From: Blepharisma stoltei
Taxonomy: Eukaryota; Ciliophora; Heterotrichea; Heterotrichida; Blepharismidae
Reading direction: 5' to 3'
NCBI GenBank assembly: GCA_914767885.1
Contig: CAJZBQ010000011.1
Location: 992,001 to 1,056,000, forward strand
Length of the DNA stretch: 64,000 bases
Every line of letters starts with the position of its first letter. Position 1 is the stretch's first letter. Below are positions 21,767-32,653 of this stretch, piece by piece. Under the pieces are notes generated by a model. The model made no database searches. It was not told the DNA's origin and saw nothing but the letters and a program-made list of their open reading frames with translations. The translations under genes were made by a program, and so were the position numbers.

Positions 21767-24029
21767 TTAATCTATTTCTATAAGGTCGCCTTCGTTTAGG
21801 CTGTCTAAACTCTTAAGCCCACATATTTCTTCGAGGAAATCAGGGTCATTGCAGGCATTTGCAACAAAATCGAAACCTTTTTCTAAGTACTCAGAAACTA
21901 CAGTAGTTCCACATCCTGTGCATTTGGAAAAAGCAGTTCCATAGTAGTTCATTATTGAAAAGCCGCCAAAATTCCCTCTGAGCTGATGGGGCAAAATTCC
22001 AAGAGGAGTTTCAGAATTATGAGGCGCCTTATGCACTTCTGGATGATGCAAAAGAGATATAAGCAGCTCTACTGCAAATGAGCTGGCAAGAAATGAAAGC
22101 CCTGGCCTTGTGACTGTACACATTTGGTCAAGTGTTCTATCATTTGTACTGTTTCTTGGGCCTACTACATCATTGCAAAAATAACAACCAAGTCTTTCTG
22201 AATTTTCCACAAATGGAGTCCCTCCATGCCTAACGACCACAAAGCTGTCAAATCCCAATCCTACAGAAATGCATGTTTTATCCAGAGCAGTCGTAATTAG
22301 CGTTGGCACCCATCTTGACTCTCTTGTGTCGGTTAGCAGAAATACGATATCATGGGATCTTATAAGAGCTTCAAGTTTTTCAAATTGTTCTTTAACAAAA
22401 GCTTCCTTTCCAGCTATTGAATGGCCTGGCATAGGAATTTCAAGCTGAATCCCTTCAGCATCAACCCCTGGGTATATTCTTTTCAAGTTATCTGCGGCAG
22501 CTATTGCTTTAAGTTTAGCAAGTCTAGCATCTTCGAAATCAAATAAGCTTTGTCTGACAGGATTAGAGTGGGATACTTTTCCTGAGTCTACAAATGTAAT
22601 TTTTTTAACGCCCCAAGCCATAAGATTTCTAGAGACTTGGCAGCCTAGAGTTCCAGACCCTAATAATAAGCATGATTTCTCAGAAATTATATCAAGGTTC
22701 AGCTCAGGGAGCATCCTCCATCTCATAAGCTTTAGGTTCAAATCAACTGCACTCTGAGCTAAAATCAATGGGTCTAGCTGAGGTCTTAAATCAACAACTC
22801 TTGGTCCAAGCTTTCCTTTTGCGTTTAATTCCCACCCAAGAAACTTCACTTCATTAATTTCAGGCAAAGTTATTTGATAATACTGAGAATTTCCTAACCC
22901 CCCCCCCCCCTCCGTGAGCGAACAAAAAAATTTTGTTCGCTCACGGAGGGGGGTTAATTTTTTTTTAAAAAAAAAAATTTATATATAATTTTTATAAAAA
23001 ATATTTTTTTTCGAAATTTTAAAAAAATCCTAATTTGCAAAAATTGGGAAGCAAATATTAATTTAATTTGCAAAATTTATGTTTTAAAACGCAATTTGTT
23101 TAAAATTAAACAGAATTAGCTCTAGATTTCATTATACTAATTATCACTTATATATCAAAATTTTTTTCCATTAAAATTTTTTCTATTAAAAAAATTTTTG
23201 TTCACTCACGGAGGGTGGGTTTTTTGGTCAAAAAATGGCGATTTTTCTAATGGTTTTGTTCGCTCACGGAGGGGGGGGGGGGGAGTAATGAGAAATTGTT
23301 TGGGTTGCTTGAAATTAGGTCTTTAATAGCGACAACGTCTATACTTCTTGAGTGAGATTGGGAAATATAAGATAAAATATTTCTTAAAGGGGCGCCAGGA
23401 AAATCATGCTTTGGTGCAGGATCTATAAAGCAAATAATGTCTGAGGGCCCATTTAACAGCTCATAGCCTTCATCATTTCGTTTTAATCCTAAAAATGCAG
23501 ACAGATTTTCACCTCTTTGCAATTTTGCAGCTAAAGCTTCTTTTAGCTTATCTGCATCAAAATGGTCAGCTAAAGGATGTATAGAATATTCAACAGGCTC
23601 AAAGTTTATCATTGGGAACGCAATTCTATGTAGATTTTACCAATAATAAAACACATAAGACTTCAAATCTGCGTAAACTATTAAAATAAAGGCATTTTGG
23701 TTGCCGTCTGTTAATACATTTTTACCTGCCTCAGCTAATAATTTTTCCCTGTCAGCATTTTTGAATTCTTCAAGAGTGTTGAATATTTTTAAGTAGCCGT
23801 TGGCTTTAATACTCCCATGAGGAATGTTACTTTCTATAGCAATCAATGAGTCTGGTACAACATGGAATAAAGGAGGCAGATCTTGATGCTGAGAAGGAGA
23901 ATAATACCCAAAAATACCAATAAAATCGTCTTGAAGCTTAATTTCTTCTAATTTTTTCTTCGCCAAAACTTGCCAAAACCCAACATCTATTGCACTTGTA
24001 AAGTTATAGAATTTCAGCTTGTTTGCCAT
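21767..24029 (-). CDS. ATG7: Autophagy E1-like activating enzyme ATG7
   Basis: Activates ATG8 and ATG12 as thioesters before transfer to ATG3 and ATG10. CDS complement(join(21767..22896,23288..23625,23641..24029)), 618 aa. The N-terminal domain starts MANKLKFYNFTSAIDVGFWQ and ends FYYW-IAFP. The E1 fold has the ATP-binding GSGTLGCQVSRNL (about 322-332). The catalytic Cys is at about 502 in DQMCTVTRPGLSFLAS. CxxC pairs are GCYFCNDVVGP and the C-terminal CTGCG. A 15-nt intron, GTAAAATCTACATAG, lies at 23626-23640. Removing the family A MITE at 22895 with one TAA gives NNFSLGNSQYYQITLPEINEVKF in frame. Confidence 0.96.
22895..23288. mobile_element. MITE-like IES, family A, in ATG7
   Basis: TAA-CCCCCCCCCCTCCGTGAGCG left and GGGGGGGGGAG-TAA right, with the hairpin CTCCGTGAGCGAAC/GTTCGCTCACGGAG. 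The sequence is almost the same as the V-ATPase copy over about 390 bp and in the same orientation on the plus strand, which implies recent spread. Excision restores the conserved ATG7 frame. Confidence 0.92.
23626..23640 (-). other. 15-nt spliceosomal intron in ATG7
   Basis: Minus-strand GTAAAATCTACATAG between FYYW and IAFP. Without removal the frame hits TAA at once; with removal the conserved YYWxxFP motif is continuous. This is the heterotrich-type minimal intron. Confidence 0.88.
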
Positions 24030-24146
24030 AATATATTAGTAAAAGTTTTTGACCTTATAAAATAATTCCTTCACAAATTCTGAGTCTTAACAACTTATAG
24101 GCAATTTTTTTCCTTATTTATCAGAACTAAACGCGGCATTGTAAAA

Positions 24147-27010
24147 ATGTCAAGCTTGGGTGAGATCCTTGTGAATGCTCAGTCAAACGACACAAACATT
24201 CGACAGGCAGCTTTCGAAGCCCTGCAGCAATTAAAGCAAACAAACCCCACACAATATATCTTGAGCCTTTCCGCAGTTCTTGCCTCTCCGACTGATCCAA
24301 AACCATCAAGGCAGCTTGCAGGCCTTAATATTAAGAATGTGCTATCAAATCTCAATAACGAAGATTTCTTACTCCTCACTATTGAAATAAAAATCATTGA
24401 AAGTTTGGAAAAAATAGCCTATCGTTGATTGATTTTCATATGACTAGCCTCAAACGACTACCTATATTTGATAATGATAAATCTTAGAGAAATAATCTTA
24501 TAATCGCTTAAACGTAATTTAAATGCGATTTTTAACATATTTGCTAATATATTGTAAACTCTAATTCTTATATAAATAGAGCATAAAATTTTTATATGTG
24601 AAAAGTTTTAATAAGAAATTTTATATATAATTTTTATGTAATTTTTTTTCAACCTCAATCCTTGATGGAACACTAGCAGGTCGCTCGACTAAAGGTGAGA
24701 AAGTTAGCTGATTTCTGGGATAAGGTTGACCCATCATTGAAAACAACAGTCCGCAATAACGTTCTGGGCACTCTTGCTAGTGATGACAAAGATATCAGGT
24801 TGAGTGCTTCACAAGCTGTGGCGGCTGTCGCCAAAATCGATTTGGCCAAAGGAGAATGGACTGAAAGCATCCATATATTGGTTTCGAACGCCATTAATCC
24901 GAATGTAAGCTACAAGCTTGCTAGCTTAATGACCTTAGGATATATATGTGAAGGCGTCACTGCTGAAATAATCAAGCCTGAACTTTCTAACCAAATCTTC
25001 AGCGCTATTGCAGCAAATATAACAGCCCAAGACACGACCAATGAAATTAAGCTTGTAGCGCTGACTGCTTTGTCTAATTCTTTGCAATTGGCGTCGAATA
25101 TTATGCAGGTTAAAGAGGAGCGAGAATTTATATTAAACATGCTATATCAAGTAGCGGTATATCAAGATCTAGAGATCAGAAAAGCTTGTTTCCAAATATT
25201 CTGTGAGCTGGTGGACCATTATTATGACTTCCTTCCTGCTCATCTATCAGAAATCGGGAACGTGACTTTGCAAGCTATCAAGCAAGACCAAATTGAAATT
25301 GCCATACTTGCTATAGAAGTATGGAACGAAATTGGAGATATTGAATGCAGCAGACAGGCAAAGCAAAATCCTGCACTTTCAGTGAGAGGATTCATTATGA
25401 CTGCAGCTCCAATCCTGATCCCAATTATTCTTGAAAACATCATAAGAGGGGATTTCGAAGAAGACGACTGGGACTTACACAAGTCATGCGGATTGCTTTT
25501 ATCATTAGTAGCTCAGCTGACCAGCGATAAGTTTATTGATGCTCCCATACAATTTATTAAAGCAAATGTCAACTCTTCAGACTGGAAATGCAAGGCTAGT
25601 GCATGCATGGCTCTTGGGATGATTTTGGAAGGACCTTCAGCTATCAAGCTTAATGGATTGATTGTTGAAACTACTCCTCACGTATTGAGGCTGATGGGAG
25701 ATGAAAGTGTAGCTGTAAGAGAATCTGCAGCTTGGGCACTGTCAAGGATTTGTGACCTCCAATTTAAAGTCGTTACCACTTCTTATTTTGGGCAAATTCT
25801 TAACGGAGCTGTTAATTCACTAAAAGACTTGCCTAAGATTGCCTGCAGCTGCTGTTGGACTCTTATTCATCTTATAGAGCATTCTGAAGAAAAGCAACTG
25901 TTTAAAGCTGAGATATTTGAGCCTCTTTTCCAAGCACTTCTTGAATCAGCTGGCCGAACTGGAGTTGTTTCTTCTGAAAATAATCTGCAAGTGGCATCAT
26001 TTTCAACATTATCTACACTATTAGAAAGGTCAGCAAATGACTGCATTCCAATTATTGAAAGAAAACTCCCAGACTTAATTAATATGCTAAAGCATTGCTC
26101 ATATTCTGAAGCCAACGAAAATATGCAAGCTTTGATTGCATCCAGTATCTCCTCAGCTTTAAGCAGAGTAAGGCCAGAATCTATGACTGAAGAACTCTGC
26201 AAAAACTTCCTTGAAGCTCTTATACAATCTTTTACAGTCAGAAACTCTGTCTATGAAGAAGGAATCCAAGCAATCGGAAATTTTGCCCAGCTTTTAGAGT
26301 CAAGATTTTCCGGCTATTTGCAGATTCTTGCCCCTTATATTGCTTATGCTTTACAAAAGCAAGATATTGTAGGTCTATGCATGTCCGGAACAATGGTTAT
26401 TGGTGACATTGCTAGAGCTTTAGGTGAAAACTCCAAGCCTCTTATCAATGATTTAGTCTTACCACTTGTGGGGAATTTGCAAAACGATCAAGCTTCTTCT
26501 TCAGTAAAGTTGAGAAGTATAGAATCCCTTGCTGATATAGCATCTAACTCCAAAGAAGCGTTTGTCCCTTATGTCCCTCAAGTTTTAGCTTTAATTGAAG
26601 CTGCTGCAAATGCAAGCTTGACCATCATAAAAGAAGAAAATGACCCAGACATGTACGAGTACCTTGCAAGCATGAGAGACGCACTTTTACAGTTCTATGA
26701 AGGCTTTATTCAAGGACTTATAGCGGGAGGTCAGCTTGAAGTGTTGATTCCTTATACCCCTAATATTGTCAGGTATTCTTTGATTGTGACTCAAGATTCA
26801 TTTAAACCGAATCCTGTAAGATTAATTTAGAGCATGCATAGAACGGCGATTGGGATTATTGGAGATATTGCTGGAGCTTATAAAGATAGGGCAAGAGATT
26901 TCGTGAAAATACCTGAAGTTGTGAATTATGTCCAGAGATTCAAACAGTCCAGCAATTCTAGGGTAAGAGAAATTTCACTCTGGGCATTAAACTTGATTAA
27001 CTCTATTTAG
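24147..27010 (+). CDS. Importin subunit beta-1 (karyopherin)
   Basis: Nuclear import receptor made of HEAT repeats. CDS join(24147..24371,24692..26815,26831..27010), 842 aa, the usual size. It begins MSSLGEILVNAQSNDTNIRQAAFEALQQL with a DPKPSRQLAGLNIKNVL RanGTP-binding region. Later motifs include ESAAWALSRICDL and the acidic DFEEDDWDLHKSC loop typical of importin-beta1. A 15-nt intron, GTAAGATTAATTTAG, is at 26816-26830. A decayed family D MITE at 24369-24692 interrupts codon 75. Its removal gives NNEDFLKVRKLADFWDKV in frame. Confidence 0.95.
24369..24692. mobile_element. Decayed MITE-like IES, family D, in importin-beta
   Basis: Left TTA-CTCCTCACTATTG. Right CTCAATCCTTGATGGAACACTAGCAGGTCGCTCGAC-TAA, where ATCCTTGATGGAAC matches the family D hairpin arm of 9638-10198. 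The repeats are TTA versus CTA, so only TA is shared exactly. Either repeat encodes Leu at the junction. AT-rich interior, about 320 bp. Confidence 0.75.
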
Positions 27011-27230
27011 TAAAGCCAATTTAATTAGGTAATTATTTCTCCAGAATTCAGATGAAAATATAAATATCGATTCATTTCTGATTATGGTTGAATTTAAGAT
27101 TTAATGATGACGTTTTTATTATGTCTAATATACTATTTACGTTTTCAGATAATGCTTAATTTTCTCAATGCTTAAAAATCTAGAATTTCTGTTTCTACTT
27201 CAAAATGAGGAAAACTTCTTGTAGTAAAAT

Positions 27231-30200
27231 ATGGTAAGGCAGATCTTTGGAGTGCTGCTTTTGCTATTTATGATAATTTCTAATGTGCATTCTTATGTAG
27301 ACAGCTCACAATATGCTTCAAATGAAGAAAATGATATAAGTCTCTCTTCATATAGAAATGATGATATGGCTTTCAAAACTCACATCAGAAAACATTCGTC
27401 AGGCAGTATGGAAGAAACAGCTGAAGATGATTCTGGGGATATTTTTATTGCAGATGGCACATGTGGAGAAGGATGCAGCCAATGTTCTTCTCCCACGAAT
27501 TGCACTCTTTGTGACGACCCAGGAGCTCAAATTAACAACCTAAATGGAACATGCAGCTGCATCGACAAAAATGCAACATTAACTGACTCTTCATGTGTTT
27601 GCACTCACGGAGACACTTGCACCTGCAACCCATTCTATTTTTTCAACAGCACAACTGGACTTTGTGATCCTTGCTCTCTTACTTGTTCAAAATGCAGCGA
27701 AAAAGCTGTTTGCGATGAGTGTGCAAATCCAAAGGAAATGAAAAATAATGGCAACGGGGTGTGCTCTTGCTCCGATCCAAACTCTTATTTTGATCACTCA
27801 GAGCTTACTTGTCCGTGCAGTCCCGGGTTTTACAATAACACTGACGGCGTTTGCACTGCCTGTGGACTCGCGTGCAAAGCTTGCTCTGAAAAAGAATGCA
27901 CTGAATGCTATGATCCAGCTATGGAGCCTTCTGGGATTAATTGTACATGCACAGACCCAAATGCTGAAATTGACATAAAAACTGAAAAATGTGTATGCAA
28001 AGAAGGATATTTCGAATATATAAAAAACGTTTGCGCAGCATGTGATAAGGGTTGCAAAAATTGTACTGGATATGATGAATGCACAGAATGCTACCAAAGC
28101 GATGATACTATGATTCTTGTTGAAGGGATTTGTGGGTGCATTGATGAAAATGCATATATTGATCCAGCAATACAAAAATGTGTATGTTTTCCAACATATT
28201 ACAATAATACTGAGAATGGGATATGTGAGCTCTGTGGAGTAGGCTGCAATACATGCACAAGCGATACTGCTTGTTTGCTGTGTGTAAACTCAACAAGCCA
28301 AGATCTTAGCAAAGACACAGGGGGTTGCTATTGTAAGGATCTTACACAATGGATTGACAGATTTGATGATGAGCAGTGCCAAGCATGCCCTCCTGGACAG
28401 TATTCTAATGGAGACGGGCTGTCTTGCTCATTATGCAGCTTAGGTTGTGAAGCTTGCTCCACATTTGAGGTCTGCGATACTTGCTTTGACCAGCAAAACC
28501 AAACAAATATAAATGGGAAATGTTCTTGTTTAGATCCAAATGCATATTTTGATAATTTGGTAGATATATGTGCTTGCAATGATGGGTTTTATAACAATGA
28601 CGGAAAATGCGAACCATGCTCAATTGGATGTGTTACTTGCAAAAGTCCAACCTCATGCTCCGAATGCTGGGATATTGATAACAGCTCCATGCCAAATTAT
28701 TTGTACTTTTGATAGTGTACATTTTATCGAAGTGCATCTGATCAAAAATATACATTAAATGGCGACACGTGCCAACCTGCCCTAAGGGCTGCAGTCCAGA
28801 TCTTATGGCTTCGGCGAGCTGGTATGGACTCCGAGTTGAGAATCAAGTGCAGACTCAAGACATGTGTATCCGGGTAGGCTTTGGCTACTTTCCTGTAGTT
28901 GGAAATCGAGTTGCTCAACAGCGTCATTTGTTTCCGAGAGCCCATTGGCATTCTTCTACTGAGAAACTGAGGTTTTCAGGCCACAGGGGAGTGATCTTTT
29001 TCCTGCAGCTGTCAAATCGATTCACTTCTGCACTCGACAGACTTTAAGGATCCTTGGAATCAAGCTACTCCAATCACCTATAGCAGGGTTGAAGAAATTC
29101 ATAAGCATTCAAGACTGAAGCCGCAAGGAGGAGACAAAAGGTACTGTAAGCGGCACCCGTGTTCGGGGATAGACCCTCTGGGCCGGAGTCGAGAAGCGGT
29201 AGAGCCTCCTGTACGGAAGGTCTTTGGTGACTGCGTAAATAATCGGCTTGAATTTAAATAACCTAGCCTAACCTATAATCTGTTCAAAAAATTTTTAGGT
29301 AGTGTAGAATTTGTTGAAAATTAACTTTATTTTTCACTCCCCCCCTTTAAATTGGAACAAAAAATTTTGTTCCAAATTTAAAGGGAGGTTGAGAAATTTT
29401 TTTAAAAAATAAAATCAATATAAAATGTTTTATAAAAATTTCAAAAGTTTATCGAATTAGATTAATAAATTTGTTTAATAATATGCTATTTACTCTTTAT
29501 CCTTAAAAAAAAAGCAAGATATAACTATAATTTCATTATTAGTTAATACTCCGCTATTAATCGGTATCAAAACTATTTACGCAAAAATTATTGTTTTTAT
29601 TGATAAAACAAAAAAATTAAAAAAAATTTTAGAAATTTATAAAGTGCTAATTTTGTTTAAATAAGATGCTATATACTCTATTCTTTAAAATTAAGCAAAA
29701 AATAAGTAAATTGTCAATTTTTGTAAAGAATTCTCATTGAATTTATATCAAAATTATTTGAATAAAAAATATAAATTTTTTATCGAAAAAAAATAAAATT
29801 TTTTTTGAAAATATTTTAAAAAAAAAAATATAAATTGTTTTAAAAGTTTAGCAATTAAGGATATAAATTTATTTAAATAAGATGCTCTTTATACTCTCTT
29901 CTTTAAACTAGAGCAAGATATAATTAATTTTTTTATTTTAGTTAAGAAGAAACATTTAACTTTTATCAAAACTTTTTACATAAAAATTCTGATTTTTATA
30001 CATAAAATTTTTTATTATAAAATTTAATTTGTTCCAATTTAAAGGGGGGTTAATTTACCAAAAAAGTGGATTTTACCTATATTTTGTTCCAATTTAAAGG
30101 GGGGGAGTCAGTAAAATCTCACTATCAAAAAATGCTAACCAATTTTCGTCTAACGTACTTCGGTGAAATGTATAAAATCATTGAAGCTTCATCCATTGAT

Positions 30201-32220
30201 AACATGCTAAACAAAAATGATGGAACTTGTTTTTGTAAGACCTCAACTGATTACCCAGACCCAGACACTCATACTTGTACAGAATGCCCTGATGGACATT
30301 TTTCTAGAAACGATGGGTCTACCTGTGGAGTTTGTGGAGTTGGCTGTCAAAACTGCACCAGCACAACTGAATGCACTGGCTGCTATGACACAAACATGAA
30401 CAATGTTAATGGAGTATGCATCTGCCAAGATTTAAATGCATATATTGACACAAATACAAACCAATGCACTTGCAACCCTGGATATTATGTCAATCAAGAC
30501 AATGGGGTCTGCATAGCATGCGGCTCTGGGTGTGCTCAATGCAATGATGATGGTTCTTGTAATACTTGTTTCGACCCAACTCATATGGCTGCTCAAGCAA
30601 ATGGAACTTGTGTCTGCAAAGATGGAGATGCTTATTTTAATGACCAAAAAAATGTATGCGAGTGCATTCCAGGGTATTATACGTCACAAACTGGCTGCAC
30701 TCCATGTGTTAGCGGTTGTGCAATTTGCAGCTCTCAAACCCAATGCACACAATGCTTTGATCAAGATAGAATGAAAATAGATGGAACTGGAGGATGTGAA
30801 TGCACAGATCAAAATGCCCAATATAATGTTGGGAAAGAAAAATGTATATGCGTTAGTGGGATGTTTTATAGTGGGAATGAATGCACGAATTGTGAAGCTG
30901 TATGTGCGTCCTGCAGTGATTCAAATTCTTGTATATAGCGCTTCCCGAGGATGGCGCCATTCCGCGCCATCCTCGGGAAAGCGCTATAAATAAAATGGCA
31001 TTCGGTTCAAGTGAAATTAGCTCCGCTAATTTTCTCTCCCTCAAGCTATTTTATTTATGGGTTAGGTTTTCTTCTAAGAACTTCTGTACAGCAATAGCAG
31101 TTTAACTCGGGCAGATAAGCCGTGGCACTGCTCCAAGTACATCAAGAGGCTCGAAGTTTTACCTCTCAGCACACCCGAAGAAGTTGACTCATAGGCAGAA
31201 CACGCGCAGGAACTGAGTTAAGGAACGCAAGGCAATCCAACCCTTCGAAGCCGGAACGTTGTATTTGCCCATGCCCTGGCGCAACAAAGTGGATCGATCC
31301 AGAGATCCATGGCCTGACATGTGGGCAAATAATGGCAGCTCTGGAAACGACTACCCCGTAGTGAATGTTAAACGTGATAGATAATATAAGTATAAGATTC
31401 AAATTCTTGTTTAACTTGTCAAGATTCATCAAATATGAATTTAAGTGATGGCCAATGCACTTGCAAGGATTCTCATGCTCATTTTGATGCTACAGCTAAA
31501 AAGTGCTTATGTGGAACTGGGTTTTATGAAAGCGATACAGGAAAGTGTTTATCTTGTGATTCTACATGTGCTAGTTGCAATGTGGCTCCATGCCAAATGA
31601 CAGTGTATTTTTGGTTAACGAAATATATTTGTTCGAAAATTTTTAAATAGTGTATTGTTTGGTCAAAAATTTAATTTTTTTCAGTCAAATGCCTCACTAA
31701 CAAAAATTTTAACACTTTCGAATAAATGTACTTCGGTGAAATGCACACTATCAAAACTGCATGATCATTGGAAGCCACCCTTGCAATGCTGTAAATAGTT
31801 GCCAAACATGTATTAATATACTATTTTTCATTAATTAAAGATCACTAAGAATCCATGTCAAAAATCTCAGCATTATTCTACTAATAAAAATAGCTCTTCA
31901 ATTTATTGATTTACACAAATATTTAGCTGGCAAAATATAGTGCAATTATGAAAAATAATGGAGATGGGACATGCTCATGCGATCATAAATATAAATGGGA
32001 TGAAAAGAAAAATTCTTGTGTTAAGAAATCAAGTGGATCTTCATCGAGCGACTCAGGAAGTAGTTTGTGGTGGGTCTGGTTTCTGCTCTCACTATTTTTA
32101 GTTGGAGGAGCAGTTGGAGGATATTATGGGTATAAATATTATAAGCGAAGAGCATGGATTAGACGCCAAAGAAGTGAAGGACAGCTATCAAGTGAATTGG
32201 ATGAGAGACGCTTAAATTAA
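27231..32220 (+). CDS. Cys-rich type I membrane protein with furin/GF-receptor-like repeats
   Basis: CDS join(27231..28683,30205..30932,31411..31582,31789..31818,31949..32220), 884 aa. A signal peptide (MVRQIFGVLLLLFMIISNVHS) and a short acidic spacer come first. About fifteen repeats of 45-55 residues follow, with the pattern C..C...C..C.....NGxCxCxDxNAYxDxxxxxCxCxxGYY. After a Ser-rich stalk comes one membrane span (WWVWFLLSLFLVGGAVGGYYG) and a basic cytoplasmic tail. It is probably a surface or vacuolar adhesion or receptor protein, a class abundant in ciliates. Four germline insertions interrupt it, and each removal keeps the Cys spacing and the frame. No kinase or enzyme domain is visible. 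Confidence 0.85.
28755..29278 (+). mobile_element. Retroposon R3 nested in the family C IES
   Basis: A GC-richer body starting near AAATGGCGACACGTG and ending ..AACCTAGCCTAACCTATAATC. The flanks TCTGATCAAAAATAT and TCTGTTCAAAAAATTT look like a diverged target-site duplication. No long ORF. Confidence 0.6.
29334..30110. mobile_element. MITE-like element, family B, nested
   Basis: TCA-CTCCCCCCTTTAAATTGG left and AATTTAAAGGGGGGGAG-TCA right, with the family B hairpin (TTTAAATTGGAAC). Homologous to 6327-7143. Its TNA repeat is TCA and lacks TA. It lies wholly inside another IES. Confidence 0.8.
30933..31410 (+). mobile_element. Retroposon R4 in the Cys-rich gene
   Basis: Perfect 15-bp flanking repeat GATTCAAATTCTTGT (30918-30932, 31396-31410). 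The body contains AAATAAAATGGCATTCGG and ends GTGAATGTTAAACGTGATAGATAATATAAGTATAA. Homologous in reverse orientation to about 41530-41945. Removal gives SDSNSCLTCQDSSNMN in frame. A 55-bp palindrome sits at its 5' end. Confidence 0.82.
30934..30988. repeat. Micro-foldback, TATAG...CTATA
   Basis: A near-perfect 55-bp palindrome: TATAGCGCTTCCCGAGGATG and its complement around a 6-nt loop, within retroposon R4. Its termini match those of the other foldbacks at 35102, 49254, 52502 and 62764. Confidence 0.75.
31575..31788. mobile_element. Family C IES in the Cys-rich gene
   Basis: Flanked by the 8-bp repeat TTGCAATG (31575-31582, 31781-31788). Left GGCTCCATGCCAAATGAC and right TGTACTTCGGTGAAATGCAC..ATCATTGGAAGCCACCC match the ends of 28674-30204. 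Removing 206 bp gives CASCNAVNSCQTCIN in frame. There is no TA in the repeat. Confidence 0.75.
31817..31948. other. Short IES in the Cys-rich gene
   Basis: A 130-bp AT-rich segment bounded by TA (left AATATAC, right ATTATGA). TA-to-TA excision joins CQTCIN to MKNNGDGTCSC, which fits the protein repeat exactly. Stops lie inside in all three frames. Confidence 0.75.
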
Positions 32221-32653
32221 GATAAATATTTAAGGAAATGATAATAATTTTTTTCCATTTATATAAAAATATTAATTCTAATAAAGGCAAATAAATATAT
32301 AAAAGCGTTAAATAAGAGCAGACCTATTCAAAATTATGCTTCCTAATAAAATTGATCTGACTCCCCCTCTTTAAATTTGAATAGTTAATTATTTTATTTT
32401 TAAACAAATTAGCCAAATTTGGATTTCGATCTTGAAAGTAGAATATTACTTAAACAAATTCGAAAATTTAAATCAACAATTTTTTTTCTCTAATTTAAGG
32501 AGGGAGTGAGCATAATTTAAAATTAACTGAAATGGAGTCTAATATTTTAAATTCACTATATTTCATAGACTTTTTTGCTAATTAATTTAAACTAACCATT
32601 CATTATTCAATAGCAAAATTTAATATATTCTCAAACAAAATAAAATAACAATT
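32221..32653. other. Intergenic with a decayed MITE
   Basis: An AT-rich spacer between two plus-strand genes. It contains a short decayed family B element at 32358-32509. Nothing else was identified. Confidence 0.5.
32358..32509. mobile_element. Decayed short MITE, family B type
   Basis: TGA-CTCCCCCTCTTTAAATTTG left and TCTAATTTAAGGAGGGAG-TGA right, 146 bp between the repeats. The TNA repeat is TGA, lacking TA. Intergenic, so excision is not required for any ORF. Confidence 0.65.

Larger units (their letters stand above)
28674..30204. mobile_element. Composite IES, family C, with nested retroposon and MITE
   Basis: Bounded by the 10-bp repeat ATTGATAACA (28674-28683, 30195-30204). Left end GCTCCATGCCAAATTATTTG and right end GTACTTCGGTGAAATG..CATTGAAGC resemble the ends of 31575-31788. 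Inside lie a retroposon (about 28755-29278) and a family B MITE (29334-30110). Removing 1521 bp joins CSECWDIDN to MLNKNDGTCFC, keeping the repeat pattern. Confidence 0.82.

Noticed and set aside
28328-28623. Antisense ORFs opposite the Cys-rich repeats
   Set aside because: They are shadows of the regular Cys codon pattern; the plus-strand protein has signal peptide, repeats and membrane anchor.
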